Source: Saliniramus fredricksonii (lineage in GTDB: Bacteria > Pseudomonadota > Alphaproteobacteria > Rhizobiales > Beijerinckiaceae). Taken from it: 64,000 bases of DNA. The notes under the pieces are model-generated. The model worked only from the letters and a program-made list of their open reading frames with translations. It ran no database searches and was not told where the DNA came from. The position numbers were made by a program, and so were the translations under genes. How positions within the stretch are numbered: the stretch's first letter is position 1; every line of letters starts with the position of its first letter. The DNA lies in contig NZ_FMBM01000002.1 in assembly GCF_900094735.1 (NCBI RefSeq), positions 1,178,001 through 1,242,000 on the forward strand, in the 5' to 3' direction. Shown in pieces: positions 36,238 through 43,500 of this stretch.

Positions 36238-36261
36238 CCCCTCTCCCTTCGAGGAGAGGGG
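36238..36261. repeat. REP-like hairpin, third copy
   Basis: CCCCTCTCC / GGAGAGGGG with a 6-nt loop, the same unit as at 21929-21952 (loops CTTCGA versus CTCCGA). It lies between the SDR and the monooxygenase. It may also slow transcription out of the four-gene unit. Confidence 0.7.
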
Positions 36262-36347
36262 AACGCTCGCATCGCCCAAGCGGGTCGTCCTCGACCTGGG
36301 GCGGGCACTCATGTGTCATGCAAGGTATCGGGCTGGACGCAAAATTT

Positions 36348-36357
36348 TGTCCGGACA
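36348..36357. promoter_or_regulatory. TGTCCGGACA operator, copy 3
   Basis: A third perfect copy of the palindrome, 49 bp upstream of the monooxygenase ATG in the only sizeable gap of the rightward genes. It marks a second promoter of the same regulon. Confidence 0.65.
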
Positions 36358-36406
36358 TATAATCAACGACAACGCGCATAGCGCATCACAGCGAGGGGAT
36401 CGCGGC

Positions 36407-37603
36407 ATGAGTGACAGGGGCGTTCTGATCGTCGGGGGCGGGCCGGTCGGTATGACGGCGGCGGCTTATCTGGCTGATGAAGGGATTCCGGTGACGCTGA
36501 TCGAGGGGCATGTGGACGTGCCGACGGATCTGCGCGCCTCGACCTTCCATCCGCCGACGCTCGACATGCTTGATCGCTTCGGTATCGCCGAGAAATGCGT
36601 CGAACAGGGGCTGATCTGCCCGCAATGGCAGTTCCGCGATCGCAGGGAAGGCGTCATCGCCACGTTCGATCTCGGGCTGCTGGCAGACGAGACGCGTCAT
36701 CCCTATCGGCTGCAATGCGAGCAATGGAAGCTCGCACGCCTCCTGCGCGAGAAGCTCGAGGCCGAGGGCAAGGTCGATCTGCGCTATGGCATGCAGGCGC
36801 TGGAAGCCTCCCAGGATGATGACGGCGTGCGCCTCGTGATCGCCGACGGAGACGGGCATCGCGAGGAATTGCGCGGGCATTTCCTCGTCGGCGCCGATGG
36901 CGCGCGCTCGATCGTGCGCAAGCAGATCGGCGTGAATTTCGAGGGGATGACCATCCCCGAGATCTTCCTGACCTTCTCGACGACCTTCGATTTTGGCTCG
37001 GCCATCCCGGACCTGACCAATATCGCCTATATCAGCGATCCCGATGAATGGGTGGTGCTGCTGCGTACGCCCACGCTGTGGCGCGTTCTCTTCCCGACCG
37101 AGGATAATGAAACGCCTGAATCGATGAAGGCGCCGGAGCGCATCGAGGAGCGGCTCCAGGCGCTGCTACCGCGCGATGCGCCCTATGAGATCGTCCATAA
37201 AACCGATTACCGCGTGCATGAGCGCGTCGCGGATCGCTACCTCTCCGGGCGCATCTTCCTTGCCGGTGATGCCGCGCATCTCAACAATCCGCTCGGCGGC
37301 ATGGGTATGAATGGCGGCATCCACGACGCCATGAATCTCGGCGAGAAGCTCACCGCCGTGTGGAACGGCGCGCCGCTTGAAACCATGGGACGCTACGAGC
37401 GCCAGCGCCGCAAGGTGGCGATCGAGACGGTCCAGGCGCAGGCCCTGCGCAACCGCAAGATCCTCAACGAGAAAGACCCGCAGGCGCGCTGCGCCTATCA
37501 CGACGAGTTGCGCAGCACCGTGGCTGACGAAGAGGCCCATCGCGCCTTCGTGCGCCGCTCCTCGATGATCCAGTCGCTGCGTGATCTCGAAGACGTGGCC
37601 TGA
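36407..37603 (+). CDS. FAD-dependent monooxygenase (PHBH/MhpA-like)
   Basis: A 398-residue class A flavoprotein hydroxylase. The FAD Rossmann motif is VLIVGGGPVGMTAAAYLADEG, the GADGARS motif binds FAD and NADPH, and GDAAHLNNPLGGMGMNGGIHD (Asp288) closes the flavin site. It lacks the C-terminal thioredoxin-like domain of phenol hydroxylase/MhpA, so it is the short form. Substrates of such enzymes are usually hydroxylated aromatics or N-heterocycles. No ring-cleavage dioxygenase accompanies it. The start at 36407 has GAGGGGA upstream. Confidence 0.9.
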   Translation: MSDRGVLIVGGGPVGMTAAAYLADEGIPVTLIEGHVDVPTDLRASTFHPPTLDMLDRFGIAEKCVEQGLICPQWQFRDRREGVIATFDLGLLADETRHPYRLQCEQWKLARLLREKLEAEGKVDLRYGMQALEASQDDDGVRLVIADGDGHREELRGHFLVGADGARSIVRKQIGVNFEGMTIPEIFLTFSTTFDFGSAIPDLTNIAYISDPDEWVVLLRTPTLWRVLFPTEDNETPESMKAPERIEERLQALLPRDAPYEIVHKTDYRVHERVADRYLSGRIFLAGDAAHLNNPLGGMGMNGGIHDAMNLGEKLTAVWNGAPLETMGRYERQRRKVAIETVQAQALRNRKILNEKDPQARCAYHDELRSTVADEEAHRAFVRRSSMIQSLRDLEDVA

Positions 37604-37636
37604 ACGGCGCGGACACCATATCCAGGGAGAACGACC

Positions 37637-38383
37637 ATGGTCGACAGTCTCGGTTACCGCATGAAATTCGGGGTCATCGCCCCCTCTACCAACACCTCGG
37701 TCCAGCCGGAATTCGACGCGATGCGTCCGGTGGGCGTGACCAACCATTTCTCGCGCATCATCATCCCGGACAATCCGGTCACCAGCGACGATGATTTCAA
37801 CAAGCTGATGGATGACATCCGCGCGGCACTGATGGATTCGGTCGATGCGGTGATGACCTGCCGCCCGGATTATCTCGTCATGGGGATGTCGGCAGAGACC
37901 TTCTGGGACGGGCTTGAGGGCTCGATCGAACTGGAGCGTCGCGTCGAGGAACGCGCTGGCGTGAAGGTGGCGATGGGATCGGATGCCTGCCGCGCGGCAC
38001 TCAACTGCTATGACAATGTCAAGCGGCTCGGCGTGATCACGCCCTACATGCCCGTGGGCGATGTCCAGGTGCGCAAGTTCTTCACCGATTGCGGCTTCGA
38101 GGTGGTCAATCTCAAGGGACTCAAATGCAAGAGCCCGATGCAGATCGCCCATGTCCCGGAAACCGAGCTGCGTGACGCGATCAACGAGGTCGACGGCCCG
38201 GATGTCGACGCCATCGTGCAGGTCGGCACCAATCTCGCCATGGCGCGGGTGGCCGGAATCGCCGAATTCTGGCTCGGCAAGCCGGTGATCGCGATCAACA
38301 CGGCGACCTATTGGTGGGCCCTGCGCCAGAACGGCATTACCGACAAGATCCAGGGGTATGGCACGCTGCTGGCAAGGCATTGA
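37637..38383 (+). CDS. arylmalonate decarboxylase-like protein lacking catalytic Cys
   Basis: A 248-residue member of the same superfamily branch as the enzyme at 34572, opening KFGVIAPSTNTSVQPEF. The first active-site position reads LVMGMSAE (residues 80-87), which matches the MGTS oxyanion loop of AMDase and not the CT of maleate isomerase. The second position reads VQVGTNL, with Gly197 where AMDase and isomerases have Cys. It therefore lacks both known catalytic cysteines. It begins 33 nt after the monooxygenase gene and is probably co-transcribed. Its chemistry is unknown. Confidence 0.8.
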   Translation: MVDSLGYRMKFGVIAPSTNTSVQPEFDAMRPVGVTNHFSRIIIPDNPVTSDDDFNKLMDDIRAALMDSVDAVMTCRPDYLVMGMSAETFWDGLEGSIELERRVEERAGVKVAMGSDACRAALNCYDNVKRLGVITPYMPVGDVQVRKFFTDCGFEVVNLKGLKCKSPMQIAHVPETELRDAINEVDGPDVDAIVQVGTNLAMARVAGIAEFWLGKPVIAINTATYWWALRQNGITDKIQGYGTLLARH

Positions 38384-38441
38384 CGGCAGCTGGCGACATG
38401 TGGCACGCTTCTCGCGACAGGTGACGCGAGAGGAAGCCCCC

Positions 38442-38939
38442 ATGAGCATAGCCGTTCCAGCTGCCGAGCAGTCCGGCGCACTGGCCGGTGACAGCATTCC
38501 GATCCGGGCCTTCGCCATGCTGGGCGGGCGCAGGATCGTGGCACATGGCGTGCAGAATTCGATCGATGCGCATGACGTGATCATGCGCGGCCTGCCTTCG
38601 GCATCGCTGATACACCTGATCGCGCGTGTGCGCGTCCTTTCGCATGGCGATGCGCTCGAAAAGGCCATCGGCATGAGCATCCGTACGCTGCAAAGGCGCA
38701 GGAAGGATGCGGCGGATACGCGGTTATCTGTCGAGCAGAGCAGCCGCGCCTGGCGCTTCGCCGAAATCCTCGCCCGCGCCATCGACGTGATGGGGGCGCA
38801 GGAGGCTGCCGAGGCATGGCTCGAAGCGCAGGCGATCGGCCTCGATAACCGCCGTCCGATCGATCTTCTCTCCTCGGCGGCTGGGGCAGAAGCGGTGGAG
38901 AATTACCTCACCCGGCTCGAATACGGGGTCTATACGTGA
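38442..38939 (+). CDS. Xre/MbcA/ParS-type antitoxin
   Basis: A 165-residue antitoxin. The N-terminal half contains an Xre-like helical region (EKAIGMSIRTLQRRRKDAADTRL). The C-terminal half (FAEILARAIDVMGAQEAAEAW, then ENYLTRLEYGVYT) is the DUF2384 toxin-binding domain that plugs the RES active site. Its stop overlaps the toxin start by 4 nt (GTGA), the usual antitoxin-first coupling. Autoregulation is expected from the family. It sits inside the catabolic island. Confidence 0.88.
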   Translation: MSIAVPAAEQSGALAGDSIPIRAFAMLGGRRIVAHGVQNSIDAHDVIMRGLPSASLIHLIARVRVLSHGDALEKAIGMSIRTLQRRRKDAADTRLSVEQSSRAWRFAEILARAIDVMGAQEAAEAWLEAQAIGLDNRRPIDLLSSAAGAEAVENYLTRLEYGVYT

Positions 38940-39439
38940 CCCCTCTGCCGGCGCCGTTGGGGCAGGGCGAAATCCGGTTGTGGCGCCTTGATCAGCATCG
39001 TCATGCCGGGAGCTGGCATTCCGGCGAGGGGGCGCATCGTGTCGGCGGGCGATGGAATTCGCGGGGTGTGCGGGTCGTCTATGCCTCGATTGATCCCGCT
39101 GTGGCGATCCTCGAAGTTGCGGTCCATAAAGGTTTCCGCGTCCTCGACACCGCACCCCACCTGCTGACTTGCGCAAGGATCACCGATCCGTCGATCATTC
39201 ACGTGGTCCGACCGGAGGACATACCCAATCCCAGCTGGCTGGTGCCAACCACCCACGGGCCGGGCCAGCAGGGTTTCGGCGACCAGCTCGTCAGGGATCA
39301 TCTTTTCACACTGATCCCCTCGACGGTTTCACGCTACAGCTGGAACCTGATTTTCGATCCGGGCCGCGCCTTTCATCATCTCGAGGATGTCCGGCAGGAG
39401 CGCTTCGCGCTCGACCCGCGCCTGCATGCGGGTCGCTGA
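38936..39439 (+). CDS. RES domain toxin (NAD+-degrading)
   Basis: A 167-residue RES toxin, a family whose members destroy NAD+ by phosphorolysis or hydrolysis in an ADP-ribosyltransferase-like fold. The namesake residues are visible: Arg39 in GGRWNSRG, Glu60 in AILEVAVH and Ser132 in STVSRYSWN. The protein is full length. It is translated from a GTG within the antitoxin stop. The intact residues suggest an active toxin. Confidence 0.9.
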   Translation: MTPLPAPLGQGEIRLWRLDQHRHAGSWHSGEGAHRVGGRWNSRGVRVVYASIDPAVAILEVAVHKGFRVLDTAPHLLTCARITDPSIIHVVRPEDIPNPSWLVPTTHGPGQQGFGDQLVRDHLFTLIPSTVSRYSWNLIFDPGRAFHHLEDVRQERFALDPRLHAGR

Positions 39440-39538
39440 GGGCTTTATCTGACTGAGGGCAGGCGTCGCCGGAACCACTTCCCCCGTCCCGATTTGACTC
39501 CCCTCAAGGCCGCGCATGCGGCAGAAAGGGGATGCGCA

Positions 39539-40306
39539 GTGGATGCACGCACCACAGGGGTGAAGACCGCTCAGCTCTACCGGATGGACATGCCCGATCA
39601 TCGCTGTCCGTTCGGCCTCAAGAGCCTGGACCTTTTGCAGCGCAGGGGCTTTGAGGTCGAGGATCATCCACTGCGTACCCGCGAGGAAACCGATGGCTTC
39701 ATGCAGCGCGAGGGCGTGAAGACGACGCCGCAGACTTATATCGACGGCGAGCGCATCGGCGGATACGAAGAGCTTCGCACGCATTTTGGCCTCGCCGTGA
39801 AGGATGAGGACGAGGTCACCTACATGCCCGTCATCGCTCTGTTTGCCGTGGCTTTCGCCATGGCCCTCGCGATCGGCTGGCGCATGGAGGGGGCGGTTGC
39901 CAGCCTGCGCACCTTCGAGATCTTCGTGGCGACGGCGATGGTGCTGCTGGGTCTTCAGAAGCTCAAGGATGTCGAGAGTTTCTCGACCATGTTCCTGAAT
40001 TACGATCTGCTCGCGCGCCGCTGGGTGCCCTATGGCTACGTCTATCCCTTTGCAGAAACGCTTGCCGGCGTGCTGATGCTGGCTTCCGCGCTGATCTGGC
40101 TCGCCGGGCCGGTGGCGTTGTTCATCGGGACGGTCGGCGCGGTATCGGTGTTCAAGGCGGTCTATATCGAAAAACGTGAGTTGAAATGCGCCTGTGTCGG
40201 CGGTGACAGCAACGTGCCGCTCGGCTTCGTCTCGCTCACCGAGAATCTGATCATGATGGGGATGGGACTTTGGATGCCGTTTCGCGTCTACGTCCTGCAG
40301 GCGTGA
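39539..40306 (+). CDS. glutaredoxin-MauE fusion membrane protein
   Basis: A 255-residue fusion. Residues 1-90 are a glutaredoxin-like domain with a single redox Cys23 (HRCPFG), cis-Pro in TTPQTYIDG and ERIGGYEEL. Residues 105-255 form a four-helix MauE/DoxX-like domain with the motif LKCACVGGDSNVPLGFVSL. MauE proteins help disulfide formation in methylamine dehydrogenase maturation. Here no mau genes are nearby. The GTG at 39539 has AAAGGGGA six nt upstream, better than the TTG at 39494. Confidence 0.82.
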   Translation: MDARTTGVKTAQLYRMDMPDHRCPFGLKSLDLLQRRGFEVEDHPLRTREETDGFMQREGVKTTPQTYIDGERIGGYEELRTHFGLAVKDEDEVTYMPVIALFAVAFAMALAIGWRMEGAVASLRTFEIFVATAMVLLGLQKLKDVESFSTMFLNYDLLARRWVPYGYVYPFAETLAGVLMLASALIWLAGPVALFIGTVGAVSVFKAVYIEKRELKCACVGGDSNVPLGFVSLTENLIMMGMGLWMPFRVYVLQA

Positions 40307-40313
40307 TGCGCCC

Positions 40314-41060
40314 TCATCCCTCCAGCGCGTCGCGGCGGATGCGCATGGTGTAGCTGAAGCGATCGGCGGGATGGTGGTTGATCGAGACGACCATGGTTGC
40401 GCCGTCGCGATCGAGATAACATCGCACCAGACGCAGCGCATAGGCGCCTTTCGGCGCATCAAGTCTGATGCGGATATCCTCCGGCATCGGCACGGCATTG
40501 GTCGTCTGGATGGCCTCGGCGACGGGGATTTCGGCGCGACGCTCGATCAGGGCGTAGAGCGGCCCGACGCAATCGCGCATCTCCGGCTCCAGCCAGGCGA
40601 AACGCATGTCGATATACACTGTCGTATGGCAGATGATCGCGTCCTGCGACCGCGTCATGCGCAGGCCCTGCACCCGCAGCCAGGTCTCGCCCGGTGCGCA
40701 TCCGATCAATGCTGCGGCCGCCTCGTTCACCGCGACAGGCGCGATCTCGTCGATGGCAAAGCGGGTGTCGACGGCGTATTGAAACAGCTCCGTCAGCGAG
40801 CGCATCGAATGCGTGAAATTGCCCGGGGGTTGGCGTGCGATGACGAGCGTCCCCGAGCCCTGCCGGCGCGCCACGAATCCCGCTTCTGTGAGCCGGCGCA
40901 GCGCCTCGCGAATGGTATAGCGGCTGACGGAAAACTCTTCGCACAATTCCGCTTCGGTCGGGATCAGCGAATCGACGCCATAGACCCCCGACGCGATCCG
41001 CTCGCGCAGGATCTGCATGACCTGCATGTAGCGTGGCAGCGTTTCAGCGCTCTCGTTCAT
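40314..41060 (-). CDS. GntR family regulator, HutC/UTRA subfamily
   Basis: A 248-residue regulator. The N-terminal winged helix is ILRERIASGVYGVDSLIPTE through VSRYTIREALRRLTEAGFV, with RRQGSGTLV as the wing. The C-terminal UTRA effector domain follows (GETWLRVQGLRM, VYIDMRFAW, and the end AYALRLVRCYLDRDGATMVVSINHH). It ends the catabolic island on the opposite strand. It is the best candidate to bind the TGTCCGGACA palindromes. A different palindrome lies in front of its own start. Confidence 0.92.
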   Translation of the reverse strand: MNESAETLPRYMQVMQILRERIASGVYGVDSLIPTEAELCEEFSVSRYTIREALRRLTEAGFVARRQGSGTLVIARQPPGNFTHSMRSLTELFQYAVDTRFAIDEIAPVAVNEAAAALIGCAPGETWLRVQGLRMTRSQDAIICHTTVYIDMRFAWLEPEMRDCVGPLYALIERRAEIPVAEAIQTTNAVPMPEDIRIRLDAPKGAYALRLVRCYLDRDGATMVVSINHHPADRFSYTMRIRRDALEG

Positions 41061-41119
41061 CCTGACCCGCCTGTCTCGACCTGGCACTCCGGTAAGCGTA
41101 ACGGGCCGTGAATGCAAGA

Positions 41120-41129
41120 ATTGTACAAT
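41120..41129. promoter_or_regulatory. ATTGTACAAT palindrome upstream of gntR
   Basis: A perfect 10-bp palindrome 60 bp before the GntR start, in the gap to the SDR gene transcribed in the same direction. It has the TTGT...ACAA ends of several GntR sites. Autoregulation is possible. Confidence 0.4.
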
Positions 41130-41164
41130 CAGCCGGCAGGCCGCAACGTGCCGGCGCCACTGGC

Positions 41165-41935
41165 CTACGGCATCAGCGAACCGCCATTCACATGCAGGAC
41201 CTGGCCGGTCATGTATCCGGAAGCGGGGCCGAGCAGGAAGAGCAGTGGGCCGGTCACGTCATCGGGGGCAGCGATGCGCCCGAGCGGGATTGTCTTCGCA
41301 TAGCCTTCGCGGTCGAAACCGCGCCCATGCGGGTCTCGCCCCATCCCGCCTTCAAGGAACGGTGTTTCGACGGCGCTCGGCGCCACGGCATTGACGCGGA
41401 TATGCGGCGCGTTCTCGATGGCGAGGACGCGGGTGAGGGCGATGACGCCGGCCTTGGCGGCGGCATAGGGTCCGTATCCAGGCGTTGCCTTGGCGGCGAG
41501 CCCGGAGGAGGTCAGCACGAGCGAGGCATCGCTCCCGCGCGCCAGTAGCGGCAGTGCGGCGCGGGCGGCGAGGAAGGTCGAATCGAGATTGCCGGTGACG
41601 ACATCGTCGAAGACGGCGCGGGTCTGCGTCGCGAGCGGCGCCGGCGCCGCCGTGAACCCGGCCAGATGCACGAAGCCTTCGAGCCCGCCGGCGCGCTGCT
41701 CCAGTGTTGCGAACGCTTCCGTCAGCGCCGATTCGCTGGTCGCATCGACGGGGATGGCGGCTTCGGTTCCCTGCAGCGCAGAGGATTCAAGCGAGCGCGG
41801 CAGGTCGAGCGGGAAGACGCGGCAGCCAATCGCGTTCAGGGCAGCAACAAGGGCCTGTCCGATTCCACCGCAAGCGCCGAGCACCGCGATACGCGCCCCC
41901 GGTTGCGGACCCAGTCTCCAGGATGTCGAAGGCAT
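41165..41935 (-). CDS. SDR family oxidoreductase
   Basis: A 256-residue short-chain dehydrogenase. The cofactor loop is IAVLGACGGIGQALV, the catalytic Ser is in LVLTSSGL, and the Tyr-Lys pair is in YGPYAAAKAG. It ends GQVLHVNGGSLMP. Cys in the Gly-rich loop is unusual but tolerated. It lies upstream of gntR on the same strand, 104 nt apart, so it may belong to the island. The ATG at 41935 gives the family length. Confidence 0.85.
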   Translation of the reverse strand: MPSTSWRLGPQPGARIAVLGACGGIGQALVAALNAIGCRVFPLDLPRSLESSALQGTEAAIPVDATSESALTEAFATLEQRAGGLEGFVHLAGFTAAPAPLATQTRAVFDDVVTGNLDSTFLAARAALPLLARGSDASLVLTSSGLAAKATPGYGPYAAAKAGVIALTRVLAIENAPHIRVNAVAPSAVETPFLEGGMGRDPHGRGFDREGYAKTIPLGRIAAPDDVTGPLLFLLGPASGYMTGQVLHVNGGSLMP

Positions 41936-42076
41936 ATGCGAACCCCGCTCTCGAAGCGCAGGCCGCATGGCCGCGCAGAACCGGAATACGCTAGCAGATG
42001 TACATGAGAACGGGGAGATACGAGACTGCACATCACTTGTGGCGCACCCGCCCGAGGGCGGGCACCGCCCTGCGGT

Positions 42077-42586
42077 TCAGCCGTGATCATCCTTGCGGCG
42101 CAGACGCACGACGACATCGACACGGGCGATCTCGAACCCGGCGGGCGCTTCGGGCAGATCGACCACCGTGACGTCAGCCGCCGGCACGTCCATCAGGGCT
42201 TCGTCATCCTCGACGAAGAAATGGTGGTGCTCGGTCGGATTGGTGTCGAAATAGGTCTTCGAGCCATCCACTGCGAGCTGGCGCAGCAGGCCCGCCTCGG
42301 TGAACTGGTGCAGGGTATTGTAGACCGTGGCGAGAGACACCGGGACGCGGGCGCGCGCGGCTTCATCATAGAGGATCTCGGCCGTGATATGACGGTCGCC
42401 CTTGCCGAACAGCAGCCAGCCGAGAGAAACGCGCTGGCGCGTCGGGCGCAGGCCTACTCGGCGCAGCTTGTCGCGGAGCTCGGAAAGGGGACAGCCACTG
42501 CGCCCCGCCGGCTGCGGCGCAGTTGTAATCTGGCCCTGCGTATCCGGTTGGGTGCTTCGCTTTTCGGTCGACGCGATATGATCCAT
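42077..42586 (-). CDS. irr: iron response regulator Irr (Fur family)
   Basis: A 169-residue Fur-family protein. The N-terminal GCPLSELRDKL carries the Cys-Pro heme-regulatory motif seen in Bradyrhizobium Irr, followed by LRPTRQRVSLGWLLF, GDRHITAEILYDEA and VPVSLATVYNTLHQF, the Irr-type DNA-binding region. HHHFFVEDDEALMD holds the second heme site histidines. Irr senses heme and represses iron-consuming genes under iron limitation. It is divergent from fabA, an arrangement common in Hyphomicrobiales. An ATG at 42640 is an alternative start. Confidence 0.92.
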   Translation of the reverse strand: MDHIASTEKRSTQPDTQGQITTAPQPAGRSGCPLSELRDKLRRVGLRPTRQRVSLGWLLFGKGDRHITAEILYDEAARARVPVSLATVYNTLHQFTEAGLLRQLAVDGSKTYFDTNPTEHHHFFVEDDEALMDVPAADVTVVDLPEAPAGFEIARVDVVVRLRRKDDHG

Positions 42587-42863
42587 GACGCCCGCTTCTT
42601 CGCTCGAACAATCCTTACCATGTCTATAGGGTTTGCGCATCCGATCCGCAACCCGTCGCTTCGCTTATTGGGTGTATCTGCGGCGATTTCGCGGCATTGC
42701 GCACGATGGCAGCCTGCAACGCCGCGTGCCGCATTGTATACGAAAAACACGCAAAACGCTGCCGACGTGCCTTTGATGGCCGGATACACTATGTTAACAG
42801 ACGCGCGTCGGCGCATATCGTCGGCATCGAGAATCGAGCCCCAGAAGGATCGGCCGGAGTCAC

Positions 42864-43376
42864 ATGGACCGTCAAAACAGTTTCACCTACGAGGAACTCC
42901 TCGCTTGCGGTCGCGGCGAGCTGTTCGGCCCCGGTAACGCGCAATTGCCGTTGCCGCCCATGCTGATGTTCGACCGGATCACCTCCGTTGGTGAGGATGG
43001 TGGCGCTTACGGCAAGGGCCATGTCCGCGCCGAACTGGATGTCCGCCCCGATCTCTGGTTCTTCCCCTGTCACTTTCAGGGTGATCCGGTGATGCCGGGC
43101 TGCCTGGGTCTCGATGCCTTGTGGCAAATGGTCGGTTTCCATCTGGGCTGGCTTGGCGCCGAGGGGCGTGGTCGCGCGCTGGGTGTCGGCGAGGTGAAGT
43201 TCGCCGATCAGGTTCTGCCCAGCGTCAAAAAAGTCGTCTACGGCGTCGATCTCAAGCGCGTCTTCCGCTCCAAGCTGGTGCTTGGCGTCGCCGACGGCTT
43301 CCTCGAGGCGGATGGCAAGCGCATCTACGAAGCCAAGGATCTGCGCGTCGGGCTGTTCAAGCCGGAAGCGGCCTGA
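42864..43376 (+). CDS. fabA: 3-hydroxydecanoyl-ACP dehydratase/isomerase FabA
   Basis: A 170-residue hot-dog-fold enzyme that dehydrates 3-hydroxydecanoyl-ACP and isomerises trans-2 to cis-3-decenoyl-ACP, the branch point of anaerobic unsaturated fatty acid synthesis. The catalytic His is at 70 in [12 protein letters not shown] and Asp at 84 in LGLDALWQ. The length equals that of the E. coli enzyme. It is the first gene of a fabA-fabB-fabI run. Confidence 0.97.
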   Translation: MDRQNSFTYEELLACGRGELFGPGNAQLPLPPMLMFDRITSVGEDGGAYGKGHVRAELDVRPDLWFFPCHFQGDPVMPGCLGLDALWQMVGFHLGWLGAEGRGRALGVGEVKFADQVLPSVKKVVYGVDLKRVFRSKLVLGVADGFLEADGKRIYEAKDLRVGLFKPEAA

Positions 43377-43500
43377 GCATCGCTTCGCCGGGTAGCCGGC
43401 AGGGCGCGCAAGGCGGCTCTGCCACAAGAAAAGACAACGCTTGAATAACAATCCGCTTCGAGCCCGCGCAGGCTCCAATCGCGGCGGAAGGGAGTTGCAC

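Noticed and set aside
37166-38782. 538-codon minus-strand frame opposite the monooxygenase, AMDase-like and antitoxin genes
   Set aside because: It is antisense to three genes with clear motifs. The composition is that of a shadow frame.
39494-39538. TTG start extending the glutaredoxin-MauE protein by 15 residues
   Set aside because: It has no ribosome binding site, whereas the GTG at 39539 has AAAGGGGA at ideal spacing.
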